In this document: positions 1-10,406 of the stretch, piece after piece
Numbering within the stretch: position 1 is the first letter of the stretch
How the letters are laid out: each line of letters starts with the position of its first letter
Assembly: GCA_031655335.1 (NCBI GenBank)
Contig: CP134226.1
Location: forward strand, 868,001-932,000
Direction: 5' to 3'
Source: Thalassospiraceae bacterium LMO-SO8
GTDB lineage: Bacteria > Pseudomonadota > Alphaproteobacteria > Rhodospirillales > Casp-alpha2
Length of the DNA stretch: 64,000 nucleotides
Position numbers and translations under genes: made by a program
The notes under the pieces: model-generated
The model's input: the letters and a program-made list of their open reading frames with translations, nothing else
Databases searched by the model: none
What the model was told of the DNA's origin: nothing

Positions 1-549
1 GGGAGCACCGAACGGTCGTTGGAACCCCCTGAAGTTTTCAACCGTATTCCGATATTTGTTTAGGATGGTGACCGAGTCGGGGCTCAAGGCTTCGAACTGT
101 TCCGCCGGCGGCAAGGGCACGGGAATGTCCTTGCCGGTGGCAACCTGCCATTTCTTCAGATCGTTCAGCAGGTAGGCCGTATTCTGGTAACAGTTCGCAA
201 GCAGGAACAGTATGTCCTGCCCGCAACAGCTTCCGAGCAAGTCGTGGGCGTGGCGCAGTTCGTGAAAGTACCCCGAAAGATACATCAGGAATAAATCGTG
301 CTGCCGCCGGGAGGGATTTTGTCGAAGGATTCTTTCCGAATGATCCCTGACAACCTCGTCCCAATCGTTCCGCGCGAACTGCTCCGGATTATCTTCCGGG
401 CGGGACAGAAAGGTGACATGCCGGATCGCCCTTTCGGTCTCCGGATCAACCCTGCCGGCCTGATTGGCGTCGAAGCTTATGGCGACGGCGAGCGTGTCTT
501 GCGTCGCACGGCCCAAAAACGCCGACTCATTTAACGTCAAGACTGTCAT
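1..549 (-). CDS. Helical HExxH-motif protein, partial (C-terminus outside window)
   Basis: The frame is open from an ATG at 549 to the window edge, giving 183 visible codons without a stop. The start overlaps the upstream stop as TAATG, so the gene is probably translationally coupled to its neighbour. The visible part is mostly helical. It carries an HELRH motif at about residues 96-100, the pattern of zinc metallopeptidases, followed by a Cys-Cys pair and a hydrophobic helix. I do not recognise the family. HExxH may be coincidental in a helical protein, because no third ligand can be assigned. It is the third gene of an operon with a small membrane protein and a TPR protein, so a role in the same system is inferred. 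Base composition is less GC-rich than the housekeeping genes further right. Confidence 0.7.
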   Translation of the reverse strand, partial: MTVLTLNESAFLGRATQDTLAVAISFDANQAGRVDPETERAIRHVTFLSRPEDNPEQFARNDWDEVVRDHSERILRQNPSRRQHDLFLMYLSGYFHELRHAHDLLGSCCGQDILFLLANCYQNTAYLLNDLKKWQVATGKDIPVPLPPAEQFEALSPDSVTILNKYRNTVENFRGFQRPFGAP

Positions 550-932
550 TACGATTCTACTTCGAACTCGTCCATCAGTTCCTTCAGTGCGGCCGGGTCC
601 TTGGCGCTGAAGCGCACCCGCTTCCCACTCGGCAATCTTACATCCAGTTTGAATTCCTCGTTTTGCTTGCCATACGCCTTGTATTTGTCCCACAGGTGGT
701 TGGAGATAAGATTCAAGGCGATGGTGCCAGCAATCGGTCCGACGACATTGATGACAAGCCAGCCAAGGGTGCCGGCCGTCGCCAAGTCGAGCGAAAGCGC
801 CTGATCCGATGGCGACGCATCCCGCATCTCGCCCTGAACAATCGTCGTTCCGTCTTTGGAGCCTTGCAGTTGTTCCAGATCGGCAACCGATTTCGGAACC
901 AGGATCGCGAATTGAACTTGAGTCTTAGCCAT
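549..932 (-). CDS. Small one-helix membrane protein, EACC1-like
   Basis: This 127-residue protein starts at ATG 932 behind a GGAAAGGA ribosome site; the longer start at 959 would lie inside the upstream gene and lacks a comparable site. Three parts can be seen: an N-terminal segment of about 50 residues, one long hydrophobic helix (about 55-80) rich in Gly/Ile/Val, and a short C-terminal beta-alpha unit (about 92-127) with a charged strand, a Pro-Ser-Gly-Lys turn and a final acidic helix. This order resembles the effector-associated constant component EACC1 of bacterial NTP-dependent conflict systems, a resemblance judged from layout only. It sits between a TPR gene (5-bp gap) and an HExxH gene (1-bp overlap), as expected for a multi-protein system. 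Another type of small membrane anchor is possible. Confidence 0.65.
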   Translation of the reverse strand: MAKTQVQFAILVPKSVADLEQLQGSKDGTTIVQGEMRDASPSDQALSLDLATAGTLGWLVINVVGPIAGTIALNLISNHLWDKYKAYGKQNEEFKLDVRLPSGKRVRFSAKDPAALKELMDEFEVES

Positions 933-937
933 GTCGA

Positions 938-1705
938 TTAATTCCTTTCCTTTTTCCAATCATCGCGAATTTTCTGGGCCAATTCGCCATGACCCAACCC
1001 CGAGAGCCGCGTGGCCAAAGCGACGGCAGCCTCCAGCGATAACTGCGGCAACACCTGTTTCAACAGCTCGTCCGGATCGCCCTCGCCAGTCTCGATGCTC
1101 ATATGCAGCGCCCCCGCCAGATCTTGAAGAGCGGCGTAAGCCTGACCGGCGTTCTGGGCGAGCTCCCTTCGCACGTCTTTCGGAATATGGCCGCCGTGGG
1201 TTTTGATCGCCATCTCGTAGTGGAAAATCCGTAATTCCGGGCAGCGCTCCATCCCTTGTCCCAGGACGAGGTGCGCAGCCGCACGTTCGTCTTCGCCGCA
1301 TGGAAGCGGAACCACCAGAATGTGCCTATAAATTTTCTCGGCCTCGTCCAGGTCCCCCCGGTAGGCAAGCAAATTGCCGTAGGTCAGAAGGTTGGCAAAG
1401 TACCGATCCGGCGCCTTGGCGACCAGAGCCGCTTCCACCGCCAAAATCGCAAGACGCTGGCGGATGAAGGGAACGTCTTCATACTGGTCGCTTTCCGCGA
1501 GGCAGCCGAGTTGGAATGCCATCCAAGGCGTAACTTCGCAAATGGTCTCAAGTTCATCCAACCGCGGATCAGTCGGGTTTGCCTCGAGGAGGTCGAGCAA
1601 AAGTTGGAGTGCTGCGATTTCATTTTCTTTGTTAACCGGCTCCGGCGTCGGACGAGTGGAGACCCGCAATCGGTTCCATTCGGTGGGAGCTTGGTCTTCC
1701 ATCAT
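938..1705 (-). CDS. TPR-repeat protein, first gene of accessory operon
   Basis: This 255-residue, largely helical protein has tetratricopeptide-like repeats. The clearest is at about residues 100-135, with the Tyr-Gly-Asn-Leu-Leu-Ala-Tyr-x-Gly-Asp-Leu-Asp-Glu-Ala spacing typical of TPR helices A and B; weaker repeats follow to the C-terminus. The start is taken as the tandem ATG at 1705/1702 behind GTGGGG, because an upstream start at 1747 adds a poorly structured extension. No enzymatic motif is visible, so a scaffold or sensor role is inferred. It heads an operon with an EACC1-like membrane protein and an HExxH protein. TPR proteins are recurrent partners in caspase/CHAT and conflict-system loci, but no effector or NTPase lies within the window. 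Confidence 0.75.
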   Translation of the reverse strand: MMEDQAPTEWNRLRVSTRPTPEPVNKENEIAALQLLLDLLEANPTDPRLDELETICEVTPWMAFQLGCLAESDQYEDVPFIRQRLAILAVEAALVAKAPDRYFANLLTYGNLLAYRGDLDEAEKIYRHILVVPLPCGEDERAAAHLVLGQGMERCPELRIFHYEMAIKTHGGHIPKDVRRELAQNAGQAYAALQDLAGALHMSIETGEGDPDELLKQVLPQLSLEAAVALATRLSGLGHGELAQKIRDDWKKERN

Positions 1706-4324
<2,619 letters not shown>

Positions 4325-4339
4325 CCAACGCGGCACGAA

Positions 4340-4360
4340 GGGCGGCGCCTAGCGCCGCCC
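4340..4360. terminator. Hairpin terminator between katG and marR-type gene
   Basis: A 9-bp perfect GC stem (GGGCGGCGC / GCGCCGCCC) has a three-base loop, CTA, which is also the stop codon of the convergent MarR-type gene on the minus strand. It lacks a long U tract. It probably serves both convergent genes. Confidence 0.6.
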
Positions 4361-4807
4361 ATTCCTGCCCGGCGTCCCCCAATCGGCCGAAAGGGTCGCG
4401 CGCAGGCCGGCCACCGCATCCTTGCCGATGCGACTCGACAGGTCCCGCTCCAGCGCGTCGATGGCCTGGGCCGCCTTCCGGTCCAGAGTACGGCCGAGCA
4501 GGGACAGTTTCACCAGCTTGACCCGCCGGTCCGTCGGGCTGTCGACCAATTCCACCAAGGCCGCCTTTTCCATCTCGCCGATCTGCTGATGCATCGCCTG
4601 GCGGGTCACGCCGACCCGGCGCGCCAGTTCGGCGATGGACGTGCCGCCGCCGTCCAGGCTGGTCAGGGTCATGAACTGGGTGCCGGACAGGCGCGGCAGA
4701 TGGGCCGTGTCGGGGTCCGCCGCCAAGCCTTCCTCGAACCAGCGGAAGGCCCGGACCAGAAGGGCCCCCAGGTTGCCCGCGCCGTGCAGGGTCGCGTCCG
4801 CGGCCAT
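4349..4807 (-). CDS. MarR-family transcriptional regulator
   Basis: This 152-residue protein has the MarR winged-helix layout. A helical dimerisation N-terminus is followed by the helix-turn-helix at about residues 50-80 (SIAELARRVGVTRQAMHQQI), a wing with the Asp-Arg-Arg triplet (SPTDRRVKLVKL), and C-terminal dimer helices. The start is ATG 4807, preceded by GGTGGAGG at good spacing; the in-frame GTG at 4819 overlaps that ribosome site and is unlikely. It converges with katG and does not obviously share a promoter with it, so its target cannot be named. MarR proteins often respond to phenolic compounds or oxidants. Confidence 0.9.
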   Translation of the reverse strand: MAADATLHGAGNLGALLVRAFRWFEEGLAADPDTAHLPRLSGTQFMTLTSLDGGGTSIAELARRVGVTRQAMHQQIGEMEKAALVELVDSPTDRRVKLVKLSLLGRTLDRKAAQAIDALERDLSSRIGKDAVAGLRATLSADWGTPGRNGRR

Positions 4808-4858
4808 GGCGGCCTCCACCGAAAAATTGTCAACTGGCTTTACGGTAATCCCGGCGTC

Positions 4859-5314
4859 TTAAGATTTCCAGTCTTCCGGCGCCCAGCCCGGGGGCGCCAT
4901 TTCGAAACCGGCGAAATCGAAGGCCGGAGCGACCGTGCAGCCGACCAGAACCCAGCCGCCCGGCGCCGTATCGGCCAAGGCCGCCGCCTGCCAGCAGCCG
5001 GCGGGCACGACGGCCTGCGGCACCTGCCCGGCGGCCAAATTTTCGCCCAGCCGGTGGGTTTGAACGGACCTGCCGTCCGGCGACAGAGACAGATCCAGAC
5101 CCGCCCCGCTGCCGCCCGCGGCATGGAAGTTCCAGATTTCCACGGCGTCGACCCGATGCCAGTGAGACCGTTCGCCCGCCGCCAGCAGGTAATAGATGCT
5201 GGTCACCGCCCCGCGCCCGCCGTCCGGCGGCGCGTCGCGGTAAATTTCGCGGAAATGGCCGCCTTCCGGATGGGGGGCGAGGTTCAGGGCCCTGATGATG
5301 TCGGCTGCCTGCAC
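4859..5314 (-). CDS. Cupin family protein (DUF985)
   Basis: This 151-residue protein has the DUF985 cupin pattern. It carries HPEGGHFREIY near the N-terminus, a beta-strand run with a serine-His-Trp-His element (about residue 50), then Val-Pro-Ala-Gly-Cys-Trp-Gln and a C-terminal strand (LVGCTVAPAFDF). The best start is GTG 5314 behind AAGGGGG, which leaves a 29-bp gap to the upstream GST gene; a longer frame from 5401 would overlap that gene. Members of this family bind small ligands or metals but have no firmly established reaction, so none is assigned. It is probably co-transcribed with the GST gene. Confidence 0.85.
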   Translation of the reverse strand: MQAADIIRALNLAPHPEGGHFREIYRDAPPDGGRGAVTSIYYLLAAGERSHWHRVDAVEIWNFHAAGGSGAGLDLSLSPDGRSVQTHRLGENLAAGQVPQAVVPAGCWQAAALADTAPGGWVLVGCTVAPAFDFAGFEMAPPGWAPEDWKS

Positions 5315-5343
5315 TTCGCCCCCTTGTCTCCGTCCGGTTTCGG

Positions 5344-5946
5344 TTATTCCTTGGGCTCGGTCGCCGTCATGGACGGGCGGGCCGAAAACCCGGCGTACCA
5401 ATCGGCGAGGGCCGGGCAGTCGTCGCGCCAGCCGAAATCGCTGAACCGCAGGTCGAGCCAGCCGATGGCGCAGCCGACGGAAATCTGGCCGATGGTGACC
5501 GGCCCGGAAAGGGCATCGACATCGTCCTCAAGCGCCTTGAAGCAGCGGCCGAGAACCTTGTTGGCGCGGTCGATCCAGTCCTGACGCGGGCTTTCCTTCC
5601 AGAACCGGCCTTCGAGCAGACGCCGGATGCCCGTTTCACACATGCCGTCGCCGAGCGCGTTCAGGCGCAGCGCCCGCCAGCGGGCCCCACCCACGGCGGG
5701 AAACAGTTTCTGGCCGTCGTGCAGACTGTCCAGGTATTCGCAGATGACGGAGGAATCGTAGAGGATTTCGCCGCCGTCGGTGACCAGGGTCGGCACCTTG
5801 CCGACCGGGTTGTCCATGCCGATGTCCGTATCGGTGGCCCAGACGTTGGTCGCGACGTTTTCGATCTGACCGATCAGGCCTGTTTCGTGGGCGGTCACCG
5901 TAACCTTGCGGACGAAGGGCGACGTGGCGGAAAAGCGCAGTTTCAT
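5344..5946 (-). CDS. Glutathione S-transferase family protein
   Basis: This 200-residue protein has the cytosolic GST layout. A thioredoxin-fold N-domain begins MKLRFSATSPFVRKV, in which the Ser of SPFVRK is the likely glutathione-activating position. The cis-proline and glutathione-binding stretch reads NPVGKVPTL, then DGGEILYDSSVICEYL, followed by an all-helical C-domain. The start is ATG 5946 behind GGAGA; upstream in-frame sequence is not GST-like. It leads a two-gene unit with the DUF985 cupin. The substrate is not predictable from sequence. Confidence 0.93.
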   Translation of the reverse strand: MKLRFSATSPFVRKVTVTAHETGLIGQIENVATNVWATDTDIGMDNPVGKVPTLVTDGGEILYDSSVICEYLDSLHDGQKLFPAVGGARWRALRLNALGDGMCETGIRRLLEGRFWKESPRQDWIDRANKVLGRCFKALEDDVDALSGPVTIGQISVGCAIGWLDLRFSDFGWRDDCPALADWYAGFSARPSMTATEPKE

Positions 5947-6077
5947 GGATGGATGTCTCCGGGATGGTGGTGGTCGTTTGGCTGCGACCTTAACACCCGT
6001 TCCCGGGCCGCGCCACGGCTTGCTAACCCGATACACGGCGTTTTGAGCAGGGCACATATGCTCTATGCTCCTGTCCC

Positions 6078-6842
6078 ATGTGGATTGACGTTGTAGACCT
6101 GCGCGACTTTTACGCCGCCCCCCTGGGGCAGGCGGCGCGGCGCATGATCCGGCGCAAGATGCGCGCCATGTGGCCCGACATGAAGGGCCAACGGGTTCTC
6201 GGCATCGGTTATGCCGCCCCCTACCTGGAAGGCTTCCGCGACGAAGCCGACCGTGTCATCGCCGCCATGCCGGCGCGCCAGGGGGTTCTGCGCTGGCCCG
6301 CCCAGGGCGGCGGCCAGGCAACCCTGGTGGATGAGCTCGACCTGCCGTTTCCCGACCTGTCCATGGACCGCATCATCCTGGTCCACGCCCTGGAATGCGC
6401 CGAACAGGTCGAACCGCTGATGCGGGAAATCTGGCGGGTGCTGACCGATTCCGGGCGCCTGATGGTGGTCGTGCCCAATCGGTCGGGCCTGTGGGCACGG
6501 TTCGAGCGCACCCCCTTCGGCCACGGCCGGCCGTTCTCGCCACGCCAGCTGTCGCGCCTGCTCAGGGAGTCCATGTTCACGCCGCTGACCACGGACCGGG
6601 CCCTCTACATGCCGCCGTTCCGCACGGCGCTTCTGGTCCGCTCGGCCCCCGCCTGGGAGCGCGCGGGCGCCGTGTTGTGGGGGTCTTTCGCAGGCGTCGT
6701 GGTCATGGAGGCGGTCAAACAGATCTATGCCGCGACACCGGCCCACCCGGCGCGCGGCCGGCGCGCCTACCTTCCCATGCCCGAGCGGCGGGGCGCCGCC
6801 GCCGGGCGGGTCGGCCTGAAACCAGGGCCGGGCGCGCGTTAG
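6078..6842 (+). CDS. Class I SAM-dependent methyltransferase
   Basis: This 254-residue protein is related to methyltransferase domain 11. The AdoMet-binding glycine loop is replaced by VLGIGYAAPYLEGF (about residues 40-53). It is followed by a strand with acidic ends (DELDLPFPD), the motif-IV-like strand IILVHALECAEQVEP and the post-motif strand SGRLMVVVPN. The first glycine loop is weaker than the consensus. A C-terminal helical extension includes an EAVKQIYA segment. It is transcribed divergently from the GST gene. The substrate is unknown; no strong ribosome site is visible before the ATG. Confidence 0.8.
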   Translation: MWIDVVDLRDFYAAPLGQAARRMIRRKMRAMWPDMKGQRVLGIGYAAPYLEGFRDEADRVIAAMPARQGVLRWPAQGGGQATLVDELDLPFPDLSMDRIILVHALECAEQVEPLMREIWRVLTDSGRLMVVVPNRSGLWARFERTPFGHGRPFSPRQLSRLLRESMFTPLTTDRALYMPPFRTALLVRSAPAWERAGAVLWGSFAGVVVMEAVKQIYAATPAHPARGRRAYLPMPERRGAAAGRVGLKPGPGAR

Positions 6843-6923
6843 CACCTGATTTGCCTTTGATTTCCGCCCGCCATCCCAGTATCACTACGCAGCTCCCCGC
6901 CACCATCGACGATCCGAAACATC

Positions 6924-7817
6924 ATGACGAAGCCCCGCAAACCCACGCTTGCCGACCTGCGCCAACAGATCGACGACATCGACGAGAAGCTTCATGACCT
7001 GATCATGCAGCGGACCGAGGTGGTCGAGAACGTGCGTGAGATCAAGAAAGGCGAAAGCGTCAAGATTCGCCCGGCCCGCGAGGCGGAAATCATCTACCGC
7101 CTGATGGAACGTCACAAGGGCCCGTTTCCGCGCCGCGAACTGACGCGCATCTGGCGCGAACTGATCGTCGCGACCCTGAGTTTCGAGGGGCCCTTTTCCG
7201 TCGCCGTCATGGTTCCGGAAAACCAGACCGGGTACTGGGACATGACGCGCGACCAATACGGCAGCTTCACGCCCATGCGCCGGTTCACCACCAGTGCCAG
7301 GGTGGTCGAGGCCGTGCAGCGCCAGGAATACACGCTCGGCGTGCTGCCCCTGCCGCGCAACGACCAGGACTCCGATCAATGGTGGCGCCACTTGGTATCG
7401 ACGGCCGAGGACGCCCCCCGCATCATCGCCCGCCTGCCCTTCGCCGGGCCCGGCAACGGGTTCGAGGCTCAGGGCCTGGAAGCGCTTGTCATCTGCCCGC
7501 TGGTCAAGCCCGAACCGACGGGCCGCGACCGCACCTATCTGGCCGTCGAATGCGAAGAGGACATCCCCTTCCGCACGATCGGCAAGGCGCTTAACGGGCT
7601 CGGCTTCTCGCCCGTGTACAATCAGCTTTGGCACGAACCGGCGCGCCCGGCGGCCTGGATCCATCTGGTCGAGGTGTTCGGCTTCGTCGATCCGGACAAA
7701 GGCCACCTGGACGCGCTCAAGGAAAACGTGAAGGGCCGGATCAGCCGGGTCATCCATCTGGGTGCCTGCGCCACGCCGCTGGGCCCCCAGGAACTGGATC
7801 CGGGGAAAAAGCGATGA
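6924..7817 (+). CDS. Chorismate mutase with degenerate prephenate-dehydratase/ACT-like module
   Basis: This 297-residue protein starts with an AroQ-type chorismate mutase domain (about 8-90). It contains LRQQIDDIDEKLHDLIMQR, the catalytic Arg/Lys helix (VREIKK) and an Arg-Glu-Ala-Glu element. It should convert chorismate to prephenate. The remaining about 200 residues resemble the order of prephenate dehydratase plus ACT domain, but the dehydratase TRF motif and the ACT ESRP motif are not seen, so that part is probably regulatory or inactive. The gene is followed with an ATGA overlap by an aminotransferase and then TyrA, forming a phenylalanine/tyrosine operon. Confidence 0.85.
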   Translation: MTKPRKPTLADLRQQIDDIDEKLHDLIMQRTEVVENVREIKKGESVKIRPAREAEIIYRLMERHKGPFPRRELTRIWRELIVATLSFEGPFSVAVMVPENQTGYWDMTRDQYGSFTPMRRFTTSARVVEAVQRQEYTLGVLPLPRNDQDSDQWWRHLVSTAEDAPRIIARLPFAGPGNGFEAQGLEALVICPLVKPEPTGRDRTYLAVECEEDIPFRTIGKALNGLGFSPVYNQLWHEPARPAAWIHLVEVFGFVDPDKGHLDALKENVKGRISRVIHLGACATPLGPQELDPGKKR

Positions 7818-8908
7818 GCACGCCCCGCCCGCAGCCCGGCATCATGAACATCGCCCCCTACAAGGGCGGTGAAAGCAGGATCGCGGGTGCCGACACCGTC
7901 ATCAAGCTGTCGTCCAACGAAGGTGCGTTCGGCCCCAGCCCGGCCACCGTCAAGGCGCTTCAGGACGCAGCGTTGACCATCCACCGCTATCCCGACGGCC
8001 ATGCGCCGGACCTGCGCGCCGCCATCGCCCAGCGCTACGGCCTGGAGCCCCAGCGCATCGTGCTGGGTGCCGGATCGGACGAAATCATCAACATGCTGTG
8101 CCAGGCTTATGTCGGCCCCGGCGACGAGGTTCTGTATTCGGAACACGGGTTCCTGATGTACGGCATTTCCGCCATGGCCGCGGGTGCCACGCCCGTGAAG
8201 GCGCCGGAAACGGACCTGACCGCCGACGTCGACAACCTACTGGCGGCGGTGACGGAAAACACGCGGCTGCTGTTCGTCGCCAATCCCAACAACCCGACCG
8301 GCACCTTCCTGACCGAAGGCGAACTTCAGCGCCTGCGCGACGGCCTGCGCGACGACATCATCCTGGTCGTCGACGCCGCCTATGCGGAATACGTCACCGG
8401 CACGCCGACCTACACCGACGGCATGGACATGGTGCGGAACGCCGACAACGTGGTGATGACCCGCACGTTCTCGAAAATGTACGGCCTGGGCGGGGCGCGC
8501 CTGGGATGGGCCTACATGCCCGAAGCCGTCGCCGGCGTGCTCAACCGCGTGCGCGGACCGTTCAACGTGTCCGTCCCGGCCCAGGCGGCGGGCCTGGCCG
8601 CCTTCAACGACACGGCCTTCACCGACATGTGCCGGGCGCACAACGACGAATGGCTGAAACGCACACAGGACGCGCTGCGCCAGTTGGGCCTGTTCGTGCC
8701 CGACGGCGTCGGCAACTTCGTGCTCGTCCGTTTCGCCGACGTCGCGGCCGCCGAAGCCGCCGACGACCATCTGAAATCGAAGGGCATCATCGCGCGGCGG
8801 GTCGCGGGCTACGGCCTGCCGGATTGCCTGCGCATCACCATCGGCAAGGCCGACGAAATGGAGGCGGTGATCGCGGCGCTGCGTGAATTCATGGGGGCCG
8901 ACACATGA
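7814..8908 (+). CDS. hisC: Histidinol-phosphate/aromatic aminotransferase
   Basis: This 364-residue fold-type I PLP enzyme carries the PLP lysine Lys221 in TRTFSKMYGLGGARLGW, the Asn-Pro-Asn-Asn-Pro-Thr-Gly loop (about 155-161) and Asp/Tyr of VVDAAYAEY. The start is ATG 7814, which overlaps the previous stop as ATGA. It belongs to the HisC family, whose alphaproteobacterial members in this position act on prephenate, phenylpyruvate or hydroxyphenylpyruvate. The location between chorismate mutase and TyrA favours an aromatic role over, or alongside, histidine synthesis. This is inference from context. Confidence 0.92.
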   Translation: MSTPRPQPGIMNIAPYKGGESRIAGADTVIKLSSNEGAFGPSPATVKALQDAALTIHRYPDGHAPDLRAAIAQRYGLEPQRIVLGAGSDEIINMLCQAYVGPGDEVLYSEHGFLMYGISAMAAGATPVKAPETDLTADVDNLLAAVTENTRLLFVANPNNPTGTFLTEGELQRLRDGLRDDIILVVDAAYAEYVTGTPTYTDGMDMVRNADNVVMTRTFSKMYGLGGARLGWAYMPEAVAGVLNRVRGPFNVSVPAQAAGLAAFNDTAFTDMCRAHNDEWLKRTQDALRQLGLFVPDGVGNFVLVRFADVAAAEAADDHLKSKGIIARRVAGYGLPDCLRITIGKADEMEAVIAALREFMGADT

Positions 8909-9804
8909 GCGTCACAGAAAAGAACGGGCAGATGTTCGGCCGCATGGCCTTCATCGGGATCGGGTTGATCGGCTCGTCCCTGGCCCGCGTCGTGCGCCGC
9001 GACGGCCTGGCCGGCGAGATCGCCGTGGCCGCGCGGCGCCAGGAAACCCTGGACGCGGCATTGCGATTGGGCCTCGCCGATCAGGTCACGACCGACCCGG
9101 CCGAGGCCGCGCGGGACGCCGACATCGTCGTGATCTGCACGCCCTTGGGCGCCTATGCCGCCGTGGCGGCGGCCATCGCCCCGGCCCTGAAGCCGGGCGC
9201 CATCGTCACCGACGTCGGCTCCGTCAAACGCGCCGCCATCGAGGCCATCAAGCCGCACCTGCCGGTGGGCGTGCATCTGGTGCCGGGCCACCCGCTGGCC
9301 GGGACCGAGCATTCCGGGCCGGAATCAGGCTTCGCCGAACTGTTCGAAGGCCGCTGGCACCTGCTGACGCCCGAAGCCGGGACGGACGCGGCCGCCGTCG
9401 CCAAGGTCACCGAGCTATGGCGGCGCGCCGGCTCCAAGGTCGAGATCATGGACCCGGGCCATCACGACCAGGTGCTGGCCATCACCTCGCATCTGCCGCA
9501 CCTGATCGCCTACACCATCGTCGACACGGCGACGCAGCTGTCTACCGACCTGCAAAAGGAAGTGATCGAGTTCTCGGCGACGGGCTTCCGCGATTTCACG
9601 CGCATCGCGGCCTCGGACCCGGTGATGTGGCGCGACATCTTCCTGACCAACCGCGAGGCGGTGCTGGAAATCCTCGGCCGTTTCACCGAGGACCTGACCG
9701 CCATGCAGCGCATGATCCGCAAGGGCGACGGCGACGGGCTGGAAGAGGTGTTCACCCGCACCCGGGCCGTGCGCCGGGGCGTGATCGACGCCAAGCAGGC
9801 GTAA
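8905..9804 (+). CDS. tyrA: Prephenate/arogenate dehydrogenase
   Basis: This 299-residue NAD(P)-dependent enzyme oxidatively decarboxylates prephenate or arogenate in tyrosine synthesis. It has the Rossmann motif GIGLIGSSLA (about 18-27), the catalytic region VPGHPLAGTEHSG (about 131-143) and the second His segment ITSHLPHLIAY in the helical dimerisation domain. No ACT domain is attached. The start overlaps the aminotransferase stop as ATGA, so the three genes are coupled. The same family is also called TyrC (cyclohexadienyl dehydrogenase); substrate choice cannot be read from the sequence. Confidence 0.94.
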   Translation: MSVTEKNGQMFGRMAFIGIGLIGSSLARVVRRDGLAGEIAVAARRQETLDAALRLGLADQVTTDPAEAARDADIVVICTPLGAYAAVAAAIAPALKPGAIVTDVGSVKRAAIEAIKPHLPVGVHLVPGHPLAGTEHSGPESGFAELFEGRWHLLTPEAGTDAAAVAKVTELWRRAGSKVEIMDPGHHDQVLAITSHLPHLIAYTIVDTATQLSTDLQKEVIEFSATGFRDFTRIAASDPVMWRDIFLTNREAVLEILGRFTEDLTAMQRMIRKGDGDGLEEVFTRTRAVRRGVIDAKQA

Positions 9805-9831
9805 TTCCCACACCCCGGCGGCGTCCAGGCG

Positions 9832-10350
9832 TCAGTGTTTGTGCGCGCCGTGGTCCATGTTTCCGTGATCCTGGGCCGCCTTCTTCATCACCATGACGTT
9901 GACGGTCACGTTGCCGGCCTTCTCGAAGGTCAGGGTCAGGGGAAAGCTGTCGCCTTCATTCAAGGGCCCCTTCAGGCCCATGATCATGACGTGATAACCG
10001 CCCGGCTGGAACACCGCGGGCTGGCCGGGGGCGACGGCGACGCTGTCGACCGGGCGCATCTTGGCGACGCCGTTTTCCATGACGTGGCGGTGGAGTTCGG
10101 CCTTCTCCGCATTCGCGGTCTTGGCGGCGATCAACTTGTCTTCCCCACCTGCGATGGCCGCCTGGAAATAAGCGGCGCTGATGCGCATCTTGGCGATCGT
10201 CGGGCGCGCCCAGGCGCCGGTCACGGTGATGCCGTGTTGGGCCGTCGCCTCGTGGCTTTTCGCGTCGTGCGCCCAAACAAGATTGGGCAGGGACAGGCTC
10301 AAAACAGCGGCGAACAGCGCCGCCATGGGGCGGCTGGTCATGGTCTTCAT
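9832..10350 (-). CDS. Periplasmic copper chaperone PCuAC
   Basis: This 172-residue exported protein starts at ATG 10350 behind GAGGA, with a signal peptide ending near VWAHDA. The mature domain is the beta-barrel PCuAC (DUF461) family. The copper ligands are visible as the His/Met set: HRHVMENGVAKMRPV (about residues 91-105) and YHVMIMGLK (about 128-136), followed by a His/Met-rich tail (DHGNMDHGAHKH). It delivers Cu(I) in the periplasm, in known cases to cytochrome oxidase. It lies 56 bp after a DUF2946 gene, a common copper pairing. The longer frame upstream of 10350 is not plausible. Confidence 0.93.
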   Translation of the reverse strand: MKTMTSRPMAALFAAVLSLSLPNLVWAHDAKSHEATAQHGITVTGAWARPTIAKMRISAAYFQAAIAGGEDKLIAAKTANAEKAELHRHVMENGVAKMRPVDSVAVAPGQPAVFQPGGYHVMIMGLKGPLNEGDSFPLTLTFEKAGNVTVNVMVMKKAAQDHGNMDHGAHKH

Positions 10351-10406
10351 GGTGATATGTCCTCGAAATCGGAAGGGGCGGAAGCCCCGGAATGGGTCGG
10401 ATCGGT

